Below, piece by piece: positions 41,201 through 54,127 of a stretch of 64,000 bases of DNA (position 1 is the stretch's first letter; the number at the start of each line of letters is the position of its first letter). The stretch is from Channallabes apus. Lineage: Eukaryota; Chordata; Actinopteri; Siluriformes; Clariidae. A model generated the notes under the pieces. That model worked only from the letters and a program-made list of their open reading frames with translations, ran no database searches and was not told the origin of the DNA. Where the stretch lies: positions 17,415,277-17,479,276 of the forward strand of contig CM060105.1 of the NCBI GenBank assembly GCA_030522415.1, in the 5' to 3' direction. The position numbers and the translations under genes are program-made.

Positions 41201-44200
41201 TGGAGTCAGTCCCAAACGGCAACACAGCATCAATGACAGTAAGAAAAAAAAAAGAAAAGAAAAAAAAAGTGCTTAGGTGTGCATTTGACGTCTGCTTCTT
41301 CGGATATGTCAGGTAGAACGAAAGTTATCATTACATAATGTGTAAATTTGACCACTATCCTAATGTTGCAAAAATGTAGAACTCTCAAAGACTGGGCGCC
41401 TCAGTCAACTCACATGTGTGTTGATCTTGCCGTTCTCGTTGGTCATGCTGTCTCGGTGGTGCAGGTTGGCGAAGGGTTTCGCTGCCCCCCAGGACTCCAG
41501 ATACTGAGTCATACGCACAGATGCTCTCATCTTTGCCCCATAGAGAACGGGACGAGGGCGGCAGTGGAGCAGTGGGCTGCGTCGCTCTCCCTGAGTAAGA
41601 AAGAACATCACACACAGCTGGTCAAATACGTCTATAAGTGAATGAGGGCAAACATTAAAATGCCATAAGAATATAAGGTCATGTCATTTAATATCATATT
41701 ACAGTCACACTTGCTTTTATTAGTGCTTGAAACATGGAAAAATCAAGAATTATGACAATAATATATAAATGGACCCAGATGTGTCACAGATATATATATG
41801 TATTATGTTTAGTCAGGATGTAAAAATTCGATTGGAACATGACTCACTGCATTATTAACAACATATCCTTTACTTAGATCTGCCGAAAAAGAAAGAAAAA
41901 AGACCAACCAAACACCCAACTTGTAGGCAGTGTTCAAGGAAACAGTGTCAGCGTTCAGTGAACCACATAACACTACACAAGAGTATTTAATCAATATTTT
42001 CAGCTCTGATGCAAATAAGCAGCAGTTAATCAAATCAGAATCATTTCCAATTAAGTGCAACACATCGGGTCAAGAAAACAGAACCACCTCATGCACCGAC
42101 GTGACTAAAATAAACGGCCATATTTAATAAAATGAAATAGATGGTGTTAAGATGTTGGCAAGCAGTGTGAACTCTGTGGGCAGAGAGAAAACCCACGCAG
42201 AGATGTACGTCTAAAGCGACAGGCAGGCTGAAATTGGCAGCGCTACATCCTGTGTTGTGCCAAGTTGCACTGTAAATAGACACGCTTCAAAGTAAGCGTT
42301 TATGGAGGACGGCTTATGTTGAAGCTGATGGTACGGTAAATTGCTATAAAGTTGCTGCCAGACACTGGGACTGTGGAATATTATGGTAGGTGTTTAATTA
42401 AATCAAAGGAAGCAGTAATGGTGTTTATTTGACACTTTTTCAACACTTTGCCAAACCATGTGCTGGATAGGGTTCGACAGTCACAACAGTACACATGGGA
42501 ACTTTCACTCATAAATCTGATTTATGGACGAATATGCACATGTATCATAAATGATGAAAAGGTCAAACATTTATTATTTTCTGTAACAAGTTTACACAGC
42601 TCTCAGAGTTCCCTCAAAGAGTGTCTCTCAATGCTCAAGCTGAAAAACTCAAACTCATTATTTCACTCGTCCATTTATATTGGAGACTGAATGACTAAAA
42701 AGTGAAATTTCGCATAATAGGTCGCATTTTACACTACCAGTCTTTGGCTTTCATAACGCCTCTAATCTGAGGTGCCAGTTGTTAATTGGTGATTTCTGAG
42801 GCTTGGTGACTCTAATTGAACTTCTCCTCTGCAGCAGAGCTAAGTTTTGGTCTTGTTTTCCTCGGAAAGTCTTCATGAGATCCAGTTCCATCATGGTGCT
42901 TGACGGGTTTCGCAAACGCACTCGACACAATACTCTTCTTGCAAGAACTGTTCCAGAGCAGCTGACCTTAATGTCTTAAATTAACAACTGACTGTTAATG
43001 TCTTGATGCTTTTATCTAATTATCTAATGCCATATGTGTTATTTCATAGTTTTGGAATCTTTAGTATTGTTCTAGAGTTTAGGAAATGAATCAATAAACA
43101 GAACAATTTAAGCACATATACACATACATCTAGAACCATCTTCGGTTGTTATTCTGGTGTTCTGTTCTTAAAGGTTCTGTGGAGAACTCTAAAACTGGAC
43201 GCCACTTTTTATTTGTATTTTAATTCTGAAATCCTAAAAAGAAGCCAAACTAACCAAAGATGGCAGACTGAAATTGGCAGCATGTACAGTATATCTTATA
43301 CACTAAGAAGGCAGGCAGAACCAAAGAAGGTAGGCTGAAATCTTATACACTAATCCATGTGTACTATGTATGTGATTATGTATGTGAATTTGCAATGTAA
43401 TTTAATAAGTTTAACATAAACTTTCATTTTACCATTAGTTACCACATTTTCACTATTAATGGAGTTGAAATTTTGCCCCTAATTTAAATATGTTCTAGAA
43501 TAAATTAGGTGTTTTATTCCGCATGCAGATTTGTAAAATGTAGTATTGATAAATACAGATACTGGTTACACAATTTCCTGACAAGTTCTTGACCATCAGC
43601 AACAGGAAAACTATGACGACTATAGACTATGGTAATAGTATAGTATAGTATAGTGTAGTACAGTATAGTATAGTATAGTACAGTATAGTGTAGTTCAGTA
43701 TAGTATAGTGTAGTGTAGTACAGTATAGTATAGTGCAGTATAGTATAGTGTAGTACAGTATAGTACAGTATAGTGTAGTACAGTGTAGTGTAGTATAGTA
43801 CAGTGTAGTATAGTACAGTGTAGTACAGTATAGTATACTGTAGTGTAGTACAGTAAAGTGTAGTATAGTGTAGTACAGTATAGTATAGTGTAGTACAGTA
43901 TAGTATATGGTAGTGAAATATAGTATAGCATAGTATAGTGTAGTATAGTATATGGTAGTGTAGTATAGTGTAGTATAGTATATGGTAGTATAGTATAGTG
44001 TAGTACAGTATAGTACAGTATAGTATAGTGTAGTACAGTACAGTATAGTATAGTACAGTACAGTATAGTATAGTGCAGTACAGTATAGTATAGTGTAGTA
44101 CAGTATAGTACAGTATAGTGTAGTACAGTATAGTGTAGTATAGTACAGTATAGTACAGCGTAGTATAGTACAGTGTAGTACAGTATAGTATACTGTAGTG

Positions 44201-47200
44201 TAGTACAGTAAAGTGTAGTATAGTGTAGTATAGTATAGTGTAGTACAGTATAGTATATGGTAGTGTAGTATAGTATAGCATAGTATTGTGTAGTATAGTA
44301 TTGTGTAGTATAGTACTGTATATGGTAGTATAGTATAGTGTAGTACAGTATAGTGTAGTACAGTACAGTATAGTATAGTACAGTATAGTATAGTGCAGTA
44401 CAGTATAGTGTAGTACAGTATAGTGTAGTACAGTATAGTACAGTATAGTGTAGTACAGTACAGTATAGTGTAGTATAGTACAGTGTAGTACAGTATAGTA
44501 TACTGTACTGTAGTACAGTAAAGTGTAGTATAGTGTAGTACAGTATAGTATAGTGTAGTACAGTATAGTATATGGTAGTGTAGTATAGTATATCATAGTA
44601 TAGTGTAGTGTAGTATTGTGTAGTATAGTATATGGTAGTGAAGTATAGTATAGTGTAGTACAGTATAGTACAGTATAGTATATGGTAGTGTAGTATAGTA
44701 TAGCATAGTATAGTGTAGTATAGTATAGTGTAGTATAGTATATGGTAGTGAAGTATAGTATAGTGTAGTACAGTATAGTACAGTATAGTATATGGTAGTG
44801 TAGTATAGTATAGCATAGTATAGTGTAGTATAGTATAGTGTAGTATAGTATATGGTAGTGAAGTATAGTATAGTGTAGTACAGTATAGTACAGTATAGTA
44901 TAGTGTAGTACAGTATAGTATAGTGTAGTACAGTATAGTATAGTATAGACTAACAACAAGAGTAGCAACAACAGTAACAGACGCAGCTGAGAACTAAACA
45001 GAGGAGACCTACAGTAAATAGGCGGCCTAAGAGCCAGTGAAAGGGGGACGCCCTAATTCACCTGTGTACTTGCACCATTCACCTTGGTGTCTTCAGAACC
45101 ACGTTGCTTTTAGCAAACGATTGGTAACTGCACCAAGTCTGCGTACTTTTGAGTTACATTAAAGTGTGCTTATTAAAGACTACCCACGATTGTGGCATCT
45201 GGTTCCCTTGTGTTCCTTCTGTGTGTCGGACCTGTTACCTTACATGAGGAACACAACAATTATGTTGCACCTATTTGTTTAAACATCTCAGAATCAATAC
45301 CCAGGTATACTGTAGCAAGTAGCTTTACAGTGTATCCTTATTGGGTAATTTGGAATAACCTAATGGTATGTAAGGATTAATACAGGTAGTCCCCGGGTTA
45401 TGAACGAGTTCCCTTCCAGGAGCACGTTTGTAAGTCCGATTTGTTCTTAAGTCCGACAAAGTGAGTCTTATACACCTTTGACTTTACGAATATACAATGT
45501 AAAGCATACTAATTCACTTGACTAAATCTCTGTCTCTTTTCATCACAAAAACCATTATCGCTTGAGTAATGAGTCTCACATTTTTGTTGAGGATTTTCCA
45601 AAATTAAAATGATTCACATTTACAAATGAACTGATGTACTGTAGCTTGTGATGGAGGAGACAGTAGCCTTGAACAGAAAGCGCTGATAAGACCAACAGAA
45701 GTTTTAATATAACAGAAGTGCGGATAATTTTGGACTCACCTTTAGTATATCAGTGATGATATGTATCCTCTGGCAATTTTAATAAACACATTTTTTCTCT
45801 CAATAGATTTAAAATTGAACAGCGCTGTGTTAAACCCATCTAGTTTCATGATCAAACCTTTAGAAACCTTGAATTTTAAATTTGTCTTGTTTTTTTTGCC
45901 AATGTGGATAAATAAGCCTAATAAATACAATGCAGCAAAAATGGTGTATATGATCATTTTTTGATTATTATTCCAGACATTATTATTCCTTCTTCAGAGA
46001 CACCTTCGTTTTGATGGTACCGTACCTTTGGATTGATGACGAGGAACGTGATGATGCCATGCTCTTTCAGATACGAATCCCGGCTCTGTCCATCTCCTGC
46101 CTCCACTTTATAGGCCCCCTTCAAATGTTCCAGCGTCACAGAAGAGATGTGAACTCGGCTAAGGGAGGACCAACAGGATGTGAGAGAGCACTTCAATGAC
46201 AACAACACGCGGACAAGAAACATTACATCCATTCATGCAGCCCACACGGAGTGGACTGTAAATATATAATACGGACAAGGCAGCGTGGGTAATAAAAGTA
46301 CCGGGGCTGCTTTTATTGTCTTTTTTGCTGATCAAACTCCTCATCAACGAGGAGAACCTTTCACAAAGCTCTCCACAGCCTGTTTGGCTGAACATGAAGA
46401 GCCCTTGTTAGATTTCGCACTGTTGATCACAGATATAAAAAACACATGCACAAAGAGAGAGGGATTACAAAAAGAAAAAAATAAATTCTCACCCGGGTAC
46501 GCCACCGGCCTCCATGTGATTGGCCAGAGTGACATCATGGGACCAAACGTCATACTGCCATTTCTGGAGGCCAATTACGCCGCAGAGCACGTTGCCAGAA
46601 TGCACTCCGACACGCATGTTAATGTCAACGCCTGTGGCATCTCGCACCTTCCTGTAACGACACAGCACATCTCAGCACTCTGGCCTGGCCAAGATTGCCA
46701 TAGATACATTCTCTCAAGTGCTAATTTATAATCATTTCGCTTTCTTTGTCTTGCTCTGCTCTCCCAGGGCACTTTTACTGCCAGACTAATGTATCCCAGT
46801 AATACTGTACATTTTTGGATAGTCCAGTTTAGACACCGTATAAACCAGGTAGAGATGGTCATAAACCAACCAGCCTAACAACTGATTCTCATCAACTCAA
46901 CAAGACGTCATAAAATGTAAGAATAAAGTACACGTTAGGGATGCGACCCGAAAAACAGAGGGCTTTTAGAAATCTTGGTTGCCACAAAAACAACAAATAG
47001 TGACACAAGTGTAAGGTTTTGACTTTCAAACTGTATAACCACAAGCAAGCAGTCGGAAATGAAGTTTGTGGTAAAAATGAAGATTTGTGATTATTATTTT
47101 AATTATTATTATTTTTACATAAACATACATACCTGTACATCCATAATAACTGCCAGGTGAGTGTCATACGCTAGTATAAATTAGGCTACTATACTATCTT

Positions 47201-47312
47201 GTACATCATCTCACTCTATCGTCTATACCACTTAATCCTATGCAGGAGGCCTGGAGACTTTGGACACGAGACGGGGTACACCTTGGACAGGATGCCAATC
47301 CATTGCAGGGTG

Positions 47313-47353
<41 letters not shown>

Positions 47354-47749
47354 GGGCAATTTGGAAACGTCAACTAGACTAATCTGCATGTCTTTGGAAT
47401 GTGGGAGGAAACTGGAGTAACTCTGAGGAAACCCACGATGCACAGAGAACATGCAAACTCCATGCACACAGAGATGGGAATCGAACCCGGACCCGGGAGG
47501 TGCAGGACGACAGTGCTAATCCCTAAGCCACCGTGCCGCCACTGTCTTGTATATTTTTGGTAAAAAATGGTACTAAATAAGTTTGTTAGAAATGATTGCA
47601 GGCAGGTGTGTGTGAGGGATTCAAAATTAGGGTTAAAAAAACATAAATAATAAATAAATAAACAAATGAACAAACAAACAAATAAATAAATAATAATAAT
47701 AAGACCCTTTACAGATTATGACATTGCACGGCTGTTATATTGCTTGGGC

Positions 47750-47823
<74 letters not shown>

Positions 47824-48540
47824 CCCTCTGTCATCTCTACTTGAGACCAAATATGGACTGAAGTTGATGACTGATGAAACTGTTGAAGCTGGCTTTTTTT
47901 TTTTTTTTTTTTTTTAAAGAGAGAGAGATTTAATGAAGTTTATTTTCCTTATATAAAAAACTTCTGATTCCCCTACCGCATGCGTGTCAAAGGCCGGACT
48001 TGGTGCTACTCTTGCTCTCGGCAGAATCTACACTGCGTACAACAGGTCAATTTCTATTTTCAAAAGCATGAAAAATACTCTTTTGCTCATTTCTAGGATT
48101 CTTATGTGCCTGCTAACAAGCAAGAAAAACCAAATGTGAGAAAAACTAGACTAGTGCATTGACTTCCAGATGCCAATTGATGTAAAACTGCCTGAAACAA
48201 CCAAAAAGATAAAGAATAAAAAAAAACCTTAAAAGATCAAATTAAAAATATGTACACACCGTGCGTATCGGATTACGGCTATCAGCACCAGCACTGGTTG
48301 AGCATTTGAGCAAGAATTTTCACCCTCAATTGCTGAGATACTGTACAATTGGGCTTCGAACCTGGAATGCGACTTGATACGAAACCATTTCCAAGAACCA
48401 AGAAACCCATGGCACGTAACCCTTAACTAACCTTAACTACCAGATACATATGATGGAATTATGTCACACCCAGTAAGTGTACAGATGTTCAAAAGAAATA
48501 AATAAATAAAAAACATTGGCACTTTTTTTAGGAGTGTCCC

Positions 48541-48594
<54 letters not shown>

Positions 48595-48784
48595 ATTCAC
48601 TATGGTCAATTTGGGAGCACCAATTAGCCTAATCTGCATGTCTTTGGACTGTGGGAGGAAACCGGAGTACCCGGAGGAAACCCACCAAGCACGGGGAGAA
48701 CATGCAAACTCCATGCACACAGAGACGGGAATCGAGCCTGGCCGGGAATCGAACCCGGACCCTGGAGGTGCAAGGCGACAATGC

Positions 48785-48816
<32 letters not shown>

Positions 48817-51800
48817 CTCATGGTAATTCTATGGCCGTAACATATTTTAGGTCTCTTATTCATCACACTCAGCCGCTAGCTCGTAGTGTATAGTCTGATC
48901 GTACCATCTAAAGTGGACTATACAAATAAAGTGCTACCTTAGACTTAGTTAGGCAATACAACCATGATGAAACTCCAAGTCTAATATATTGTATAGTGTG
49001 TGAGTTAAAGAGAGTGTGGAGTTTCAGGTGAACATCCCCAGTGCCAGTGTGACTCAACTTATCTTCTCTGTGATAACACCGCAGGCTTGTTATAGAGTCT
49101 GGAGGAGTACAACTCATTCGGGATGTGTGTGTGTGTGTGTATTTACAGATAGTCGTTCGTCCCTGGTGACTCTATCTTGTGTCAGTGTACTGACAAAATA
49201 AGGTTTGTACTTCGACAAAAAACACGACAGTCTGAAATGAAGTAGGGTTTTTTCCTGGCACGTACTGTAGGGGCAATGCGAAAGCAGACGACAATAAGTT
49301 TACACACCTGTCTTAAGAGCTGAGTAGTGAATTAAATATGGCATCAGACGTATTTTAAAAGGAGATTTGCTATCTTTTATCATAACTCAATATATTTATG
49401 TTTTCTTGGTATACAGGCGTTTTTTTATGTATGTTAAAGTTAAAATGACATTTCTTCCTAAATTAAATGCATAGTTTTATAATGAAAAGATACACAATCA
49501 AAACTAGACATTTACTGTCTTTGAGGCATGTATGTACGGAAATACAGTATGGAAATGTACAGAAAAGATCCCATGCGGAGAAATGTAGAGGCTTTATGAA
49601 ATAAGTGACCAGATGTTTCTAAATATTCAAAAGCAGTAAACACTACGTGGTAAAAACTAACTCAAATCAATATTAAGCCACCTTTTGCCTTCAGAAACCC
49701 CACTCAGGTCCACTGTGGAGCAGTTTTATAAGGATGGTAAGTACTGTACTGTAGGTTGGTTTCAAGTATCTCAGAGAATTTGCTACTGTTTTTTTCCCTT
49801 TTTATTTATTTATTCATTTTTATTTATTTATTTATTTATTTTTTAACCAGATTTTGGCTCTCATGTACTACTGCCATTTTTTTTTAAATGTGAACCAGCA
49901 ACATGTTGTTACTTGTTACTTTCTTTTCTCCTACAGTAAATATACACATGTTCAGGAAAATTAATGTATATACAGTATATACAAGAATGAGTTCCTGGGA
50001 GGCCAGTGTCTCACAGTATGATCATGGCTCAGGTGTGCTGAGAGAAGCTTCTACCTTGATGGTATCCAAGCACTAGAGAAACACCAGTCTAAGTGCATTA
50101 ATATATCAGGGATTTATATAGAGAAATAAAAGGCGTTTTTAACTCTCATAACTGTTCTGATATTCATCATAATTAAAAGTCCTGGTTTGACTTGAACACC
50201 TCTAAGGAGTCTAAGCGTTTTTTGCTATAAAGAATGAAAAAGAGACAGAGCTATGGTGTTTTACTTGATGGCCTCACACATGTCCAGTCCCATCTTTACG
50301 CAGTTCTTGGCGTGGTCCGATAAAGACTCAGGTAGTCCAGACACACAGTAATAACAGTCTCCCAGGATCTTAATCCTCATACAGTCATTATCCTGTAAAA
50401 AAAAAAAAAAAAAAAGAGAGAGAGAGAGAGAGAAAAAGAAAGCTAGGAGAAATGGTGGCTTTGTTACAGATGCATTAAGAAGACGTGATTTGTGCGTTAC
50501 CTTGGCTATTTGGTCGAATTTGCCGAAAAGCTCATTAAGCATGTGCACCAGTTCCCCCGGAGAGCAGTCACTGGCCAAGCGCGTGAAACCCACGATGTCT
50601 GCATACAGAATGCTGCCGAAAACGTTAAGAGGCCTTTAAGACTGTGCAGGAGAGAGTGAGGCAATCTGTGATTGGATTAAACTACGGCTGGTGTCACTCT
50701 ATACCTACTTAAGCACAACATCAAAACCGAGGTTTTCCTTAGGATCAGTATGAGCTCCTTATTCCACAGTTTGAAAAATTATTACTGATAAAATTATGTG
50801 GAATCTGAATGGAAACCATGATGTGAACAAACAAATCCATGCAACTGCATACACTTTACTACTAACTGATCGTTCAGGCACTTATTATACATCCATCCAT
50901 CCATCCATCCATCTAGGAACCACTGGGACCATGGAAGCCATTGTGTTTATTCCCATTTGTACAACATGGTGGGATCTCCAGTCGACATTCACACACTACA
51001 GGCATTTTGGAAACGCCAATTAGCAATTCTAATCTGCATGCCTTTGGTAGGAAACCAGGGAACCCAGAGAAAACCCTCCAAGCACGGGGAGAACATGCAA
51101 AAGACCTGGAGGTGCAATGCGACAGTGCTAACCACTACACCACCATTATTATTAGTACAATTATTATTAGTACAGTAGGTCACATTACCAGCCCATGCAT
51201 CTATGTAGGCTGTACTTGTGCAGGATATAATAGACTTTTTACCATAGTGTGAGTCTGTACAGGAAGTACTGTAGCCGAGAGTTCATTTATAGAGGATAAA
51301 ATACATTGTCAGCTTTCTAAATGCATGCACTCCCAGTCAGGACATTCTGTAATTACTGACATGATGGGTTTAGCCTGAAATCCCAGAGATACTCCAGGAA
51401 TAATTACATCACTCCATGTAAAACTAACCCTGTCCCAGTGGTCTGGGTAGGGCTCAATAATCATGCGAAATATAGAGGAAACGAGTGACACTCGGCTCTC
51501 AGGCGTATTAAAAAAAAAGCTCCTGAGAACGTCACAGTGCTGTCCGAGGTCAGAGTGAGCATCTGGGTCATCTCCTTGTTCCTGAAAAACAAGCACGAGT
51601 GCTGCTCATAATGACGGGCGAGGTGTCTTCAGCATGCTCTCGCGATGATGAAAAATATTTGAAGTGCACGAAATAGAAAAATATTCCTGCGGTAAAAAAA
51701 ACAACAACAACAGGCTAGCACTCTTTGTCCTTCCACACATTGAAGGTTATGAAAGTGCTCCTTTTTTGTTTGGATCTTTTTCTTTTAGGGCTATTTAAGA

Positions 51801-54084
51801 AGTATAGAAAACTTTCTGCAGAACTCTCACATCTAGGCCACTTGTATTCAGGTTATTTCACCTTTTTTTGTCCTACTTGCTGCAAGTGGGATTTATTTAG
51901 CTGTGAGAAACACCTGTGTCTGTTCTGGAAGGTCTACAGAAATAGTCGACAATCTGCCGGCGTGCAGAAATGTAACTCAGTTAAGCTGGGAGTGTGCGAG
52001 TGTACTGTATTGCTTGAGTGTGTTGAGTAGTCCTACCTGACGTTGGTGTGTCTCTGCACGTAGAGGTTATGGAAGTTGTTGGTGTTCTCGGCCTGGCCGC
52101 TGTTCGGACCCTTGAGCCTCTGGATGATCTCAGCCTTCATCACACGAGCGATGTGGGCAGGGAGCAAGGACAGTAAGAGACGCTCCTAGAGATCAGAACA
52201 AGGAGATTTACGATGAGCTTGGACTCGTGACTTATAGATTACCTAGAGATACGAACGAATTCTCTTCATTATTTGGACAAACCTGAAATTACATTATATC
52301 CAAATACAGTACATATCCTTCAATATGGAGTCGGTCCCCCTTTTGCAGGGGGGCAAGACCTTCCACTCTTCTTGGAAGGCTGTCTCCAAGATTTTAGAGT
52401 GTTTCTGTGGACATTTATTCTGTAGGGCATTTATGACATTGGACGAGAAGGCCTGGCTCACAATTTCCATTCCAGTTCATCCCAAAGGTGCTCAATGGGG
52501 TTGAGCTCAGGGCTCTGTGTTAGGGCCAGTCAAGTTCTTCCACACCGAACTCATCAAACCATGTCTTTATAGTTCTCGCTTTGTGCACTGGGTCACATTC
52601 TTGTTGAATTAGAAAAGGGCCTTCCTCTTAAACTGTTGTAAACATTGCATTGTCCACGATGTCTTGGTATAATAGGGGCCTGATTGATTGAAACATCTGA
52701 ATTCAGTATTTAACAGGTTTGACCAAATACTTTTGTCCATACAGCATGGTGTACATATACAGTATAATTCCACATTACAGGCTTTCATGGAGCGTTTTTT
52801 TTACACACATTTTTAAGTAAAAGAGAGCTCAAATTAAAAAGTACAGCTCAAATTAAAGTTGTTGTTAAACTGTGCCTACTATTTATCAATTGCATTGCAT
52901 TTAAGACATTGTTGTAACAAGCTAATCATCTACCGAGACTTTTCACCCTAGACATGAGTCACCGCAACATGTGATTTCTCTAAGTCACATGACGCCACCT
53001 CAGAGGCTCAGGGGAAAGCGCTATCCACCCTCTTTTGCATGCATGAGCTCACAGATGGCCATGATTGGCTGGTTTTGCTCTGTCTGTCAGCAGAGAGAGA
53101 GAGAGAGGGGTGTAGCAAAGAACTCTGGACCGTATACTACATAAGCAGTCTCATCACTTATTGTAGGGTTGCCAAGCTCTAACGCCACTGGTGCCTTGAG
53201 TAGTCAGACCCACTATCCCCCCATCCACCCCCCCCCCACTCCCAGCCTCCTCATGTCTTTATGAGATCCTTTAACTATTTAAAACTTTGTACACAATGCT
53301 GACACGAGAGCAGGTGTATCACAGGCATTTTGGCAGCCGGCTTCTAGTTACACACTGAATTTAATTTGTTAGGCTCAGCCTCAATTTGCAATGGCATGTA
53401 AATATCCAACAATTTGTTCAAAGCGTGACATTCATTATGTGAGGAAATCACACGTAGTGGCAAAGGTTTTAGACATATTTCGGCAGACTGATTTAGACAT
53501 ATATAAAATATATGTACAGTATATTCATATTCGCGGAACCTAAACTTAAACTAAAGTGTATATTACAAAAGAAAAAAAAAATCAATTGCATGCTTTTCCC
53601 TAAACCGTCTTACACTTATGCTGTGATAAAATGGATCTGACTGAACAAAACAGAAGCGGAAAAATAAATCAATCATCTAGTGAAATCACAGCAACAACGC
53701 CTTCAAATTGCTCTTCAGATTAGATACCTTAATAGCTAGCCGTGCTCGCTATTTGATGTTTTTTGTGTCGTCTTTGTTCTGCGCAGGTCAACCCATGAAT
53801 GAGAGAGAGCACACGGACGGCCCCTCCTGCTTATTTTCATGGCATTTAAAACAAAGCGCTTAGAAAAGCTTCATTAAATCTCTCTCTCACTCGCTTTTAC
53901 AAACCCAGTCATTCGTGTTCGGTGTGTACGTGCTTTTATGACACAGGGACAGAGTTAACATAAAAAAAATTAAAAAAGTAGGAAAAAGTGTCCTAACAAC
54001 ACAACAGCTAATCATCTTGTTTATCAAGTCTCTTTAGCGAAAGGAAAGGGCTTTCATCGGCCCAGAGGAACTGAATTGTAAATT

Positions 54085-54127
<43 letters not shown>

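Larger units (their letters stand above)
38369..41413. other. Intron E8-E9
   Basis: Dominated by the DIRS element (38830-40760). The flanks (38369-38828, 40764-41413) are AT-rich with nothing recognised. Confidence 0.7.
41591..46025. other. Intron E7-E8 with satellite block
   Basis: It contains a Tc1 derivative (42725-43090), the 1.3-kb pentamer satellite (43630-44948) and a repeat-like block near 45385-45500 starting ACAGGTAGTCCCCGGGTTAT. The remainder (41600-42720, 43100-43620, 44960-45380, 45510-46020) shows nothing recognised. Confidence 0.65.
46652..50264. other. Intron E5-E6
   Basis: It holds S1 SINE copies (47208-47540, 48595-48783), a CA run in the first copy (47313-47350), an ATA/ATT run (47751-47821), a long CA run (48543-48593), a TA run (48786-48812) and a mariner-related fragment (49980-50140). 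Other parts show nothing recognised. Confidence 0.65.

Noticed and set aside
43630..44948. CRISPR-like array
   Set aside because: There are no constant repeats with unique spacers, only short degenerate tandem units in a eukaryotic intron.
43514..44971. Minus-strand ORFs of 485 and 373 codons
   Set aside because: They lie wholly in the pentamer satellite. Composition is almost only Tyr, Thr, Leu, Ile, His and Val, with two overlapping frames open at once. This is a repeat artefact.
45385..45500. Block ACAGGTAGTCCCCGGG and following
   Set aside because: It looks like a dispersed element seen in other vertebrates, but I could not assign a family or boundaries, so it is not listed as a feature.
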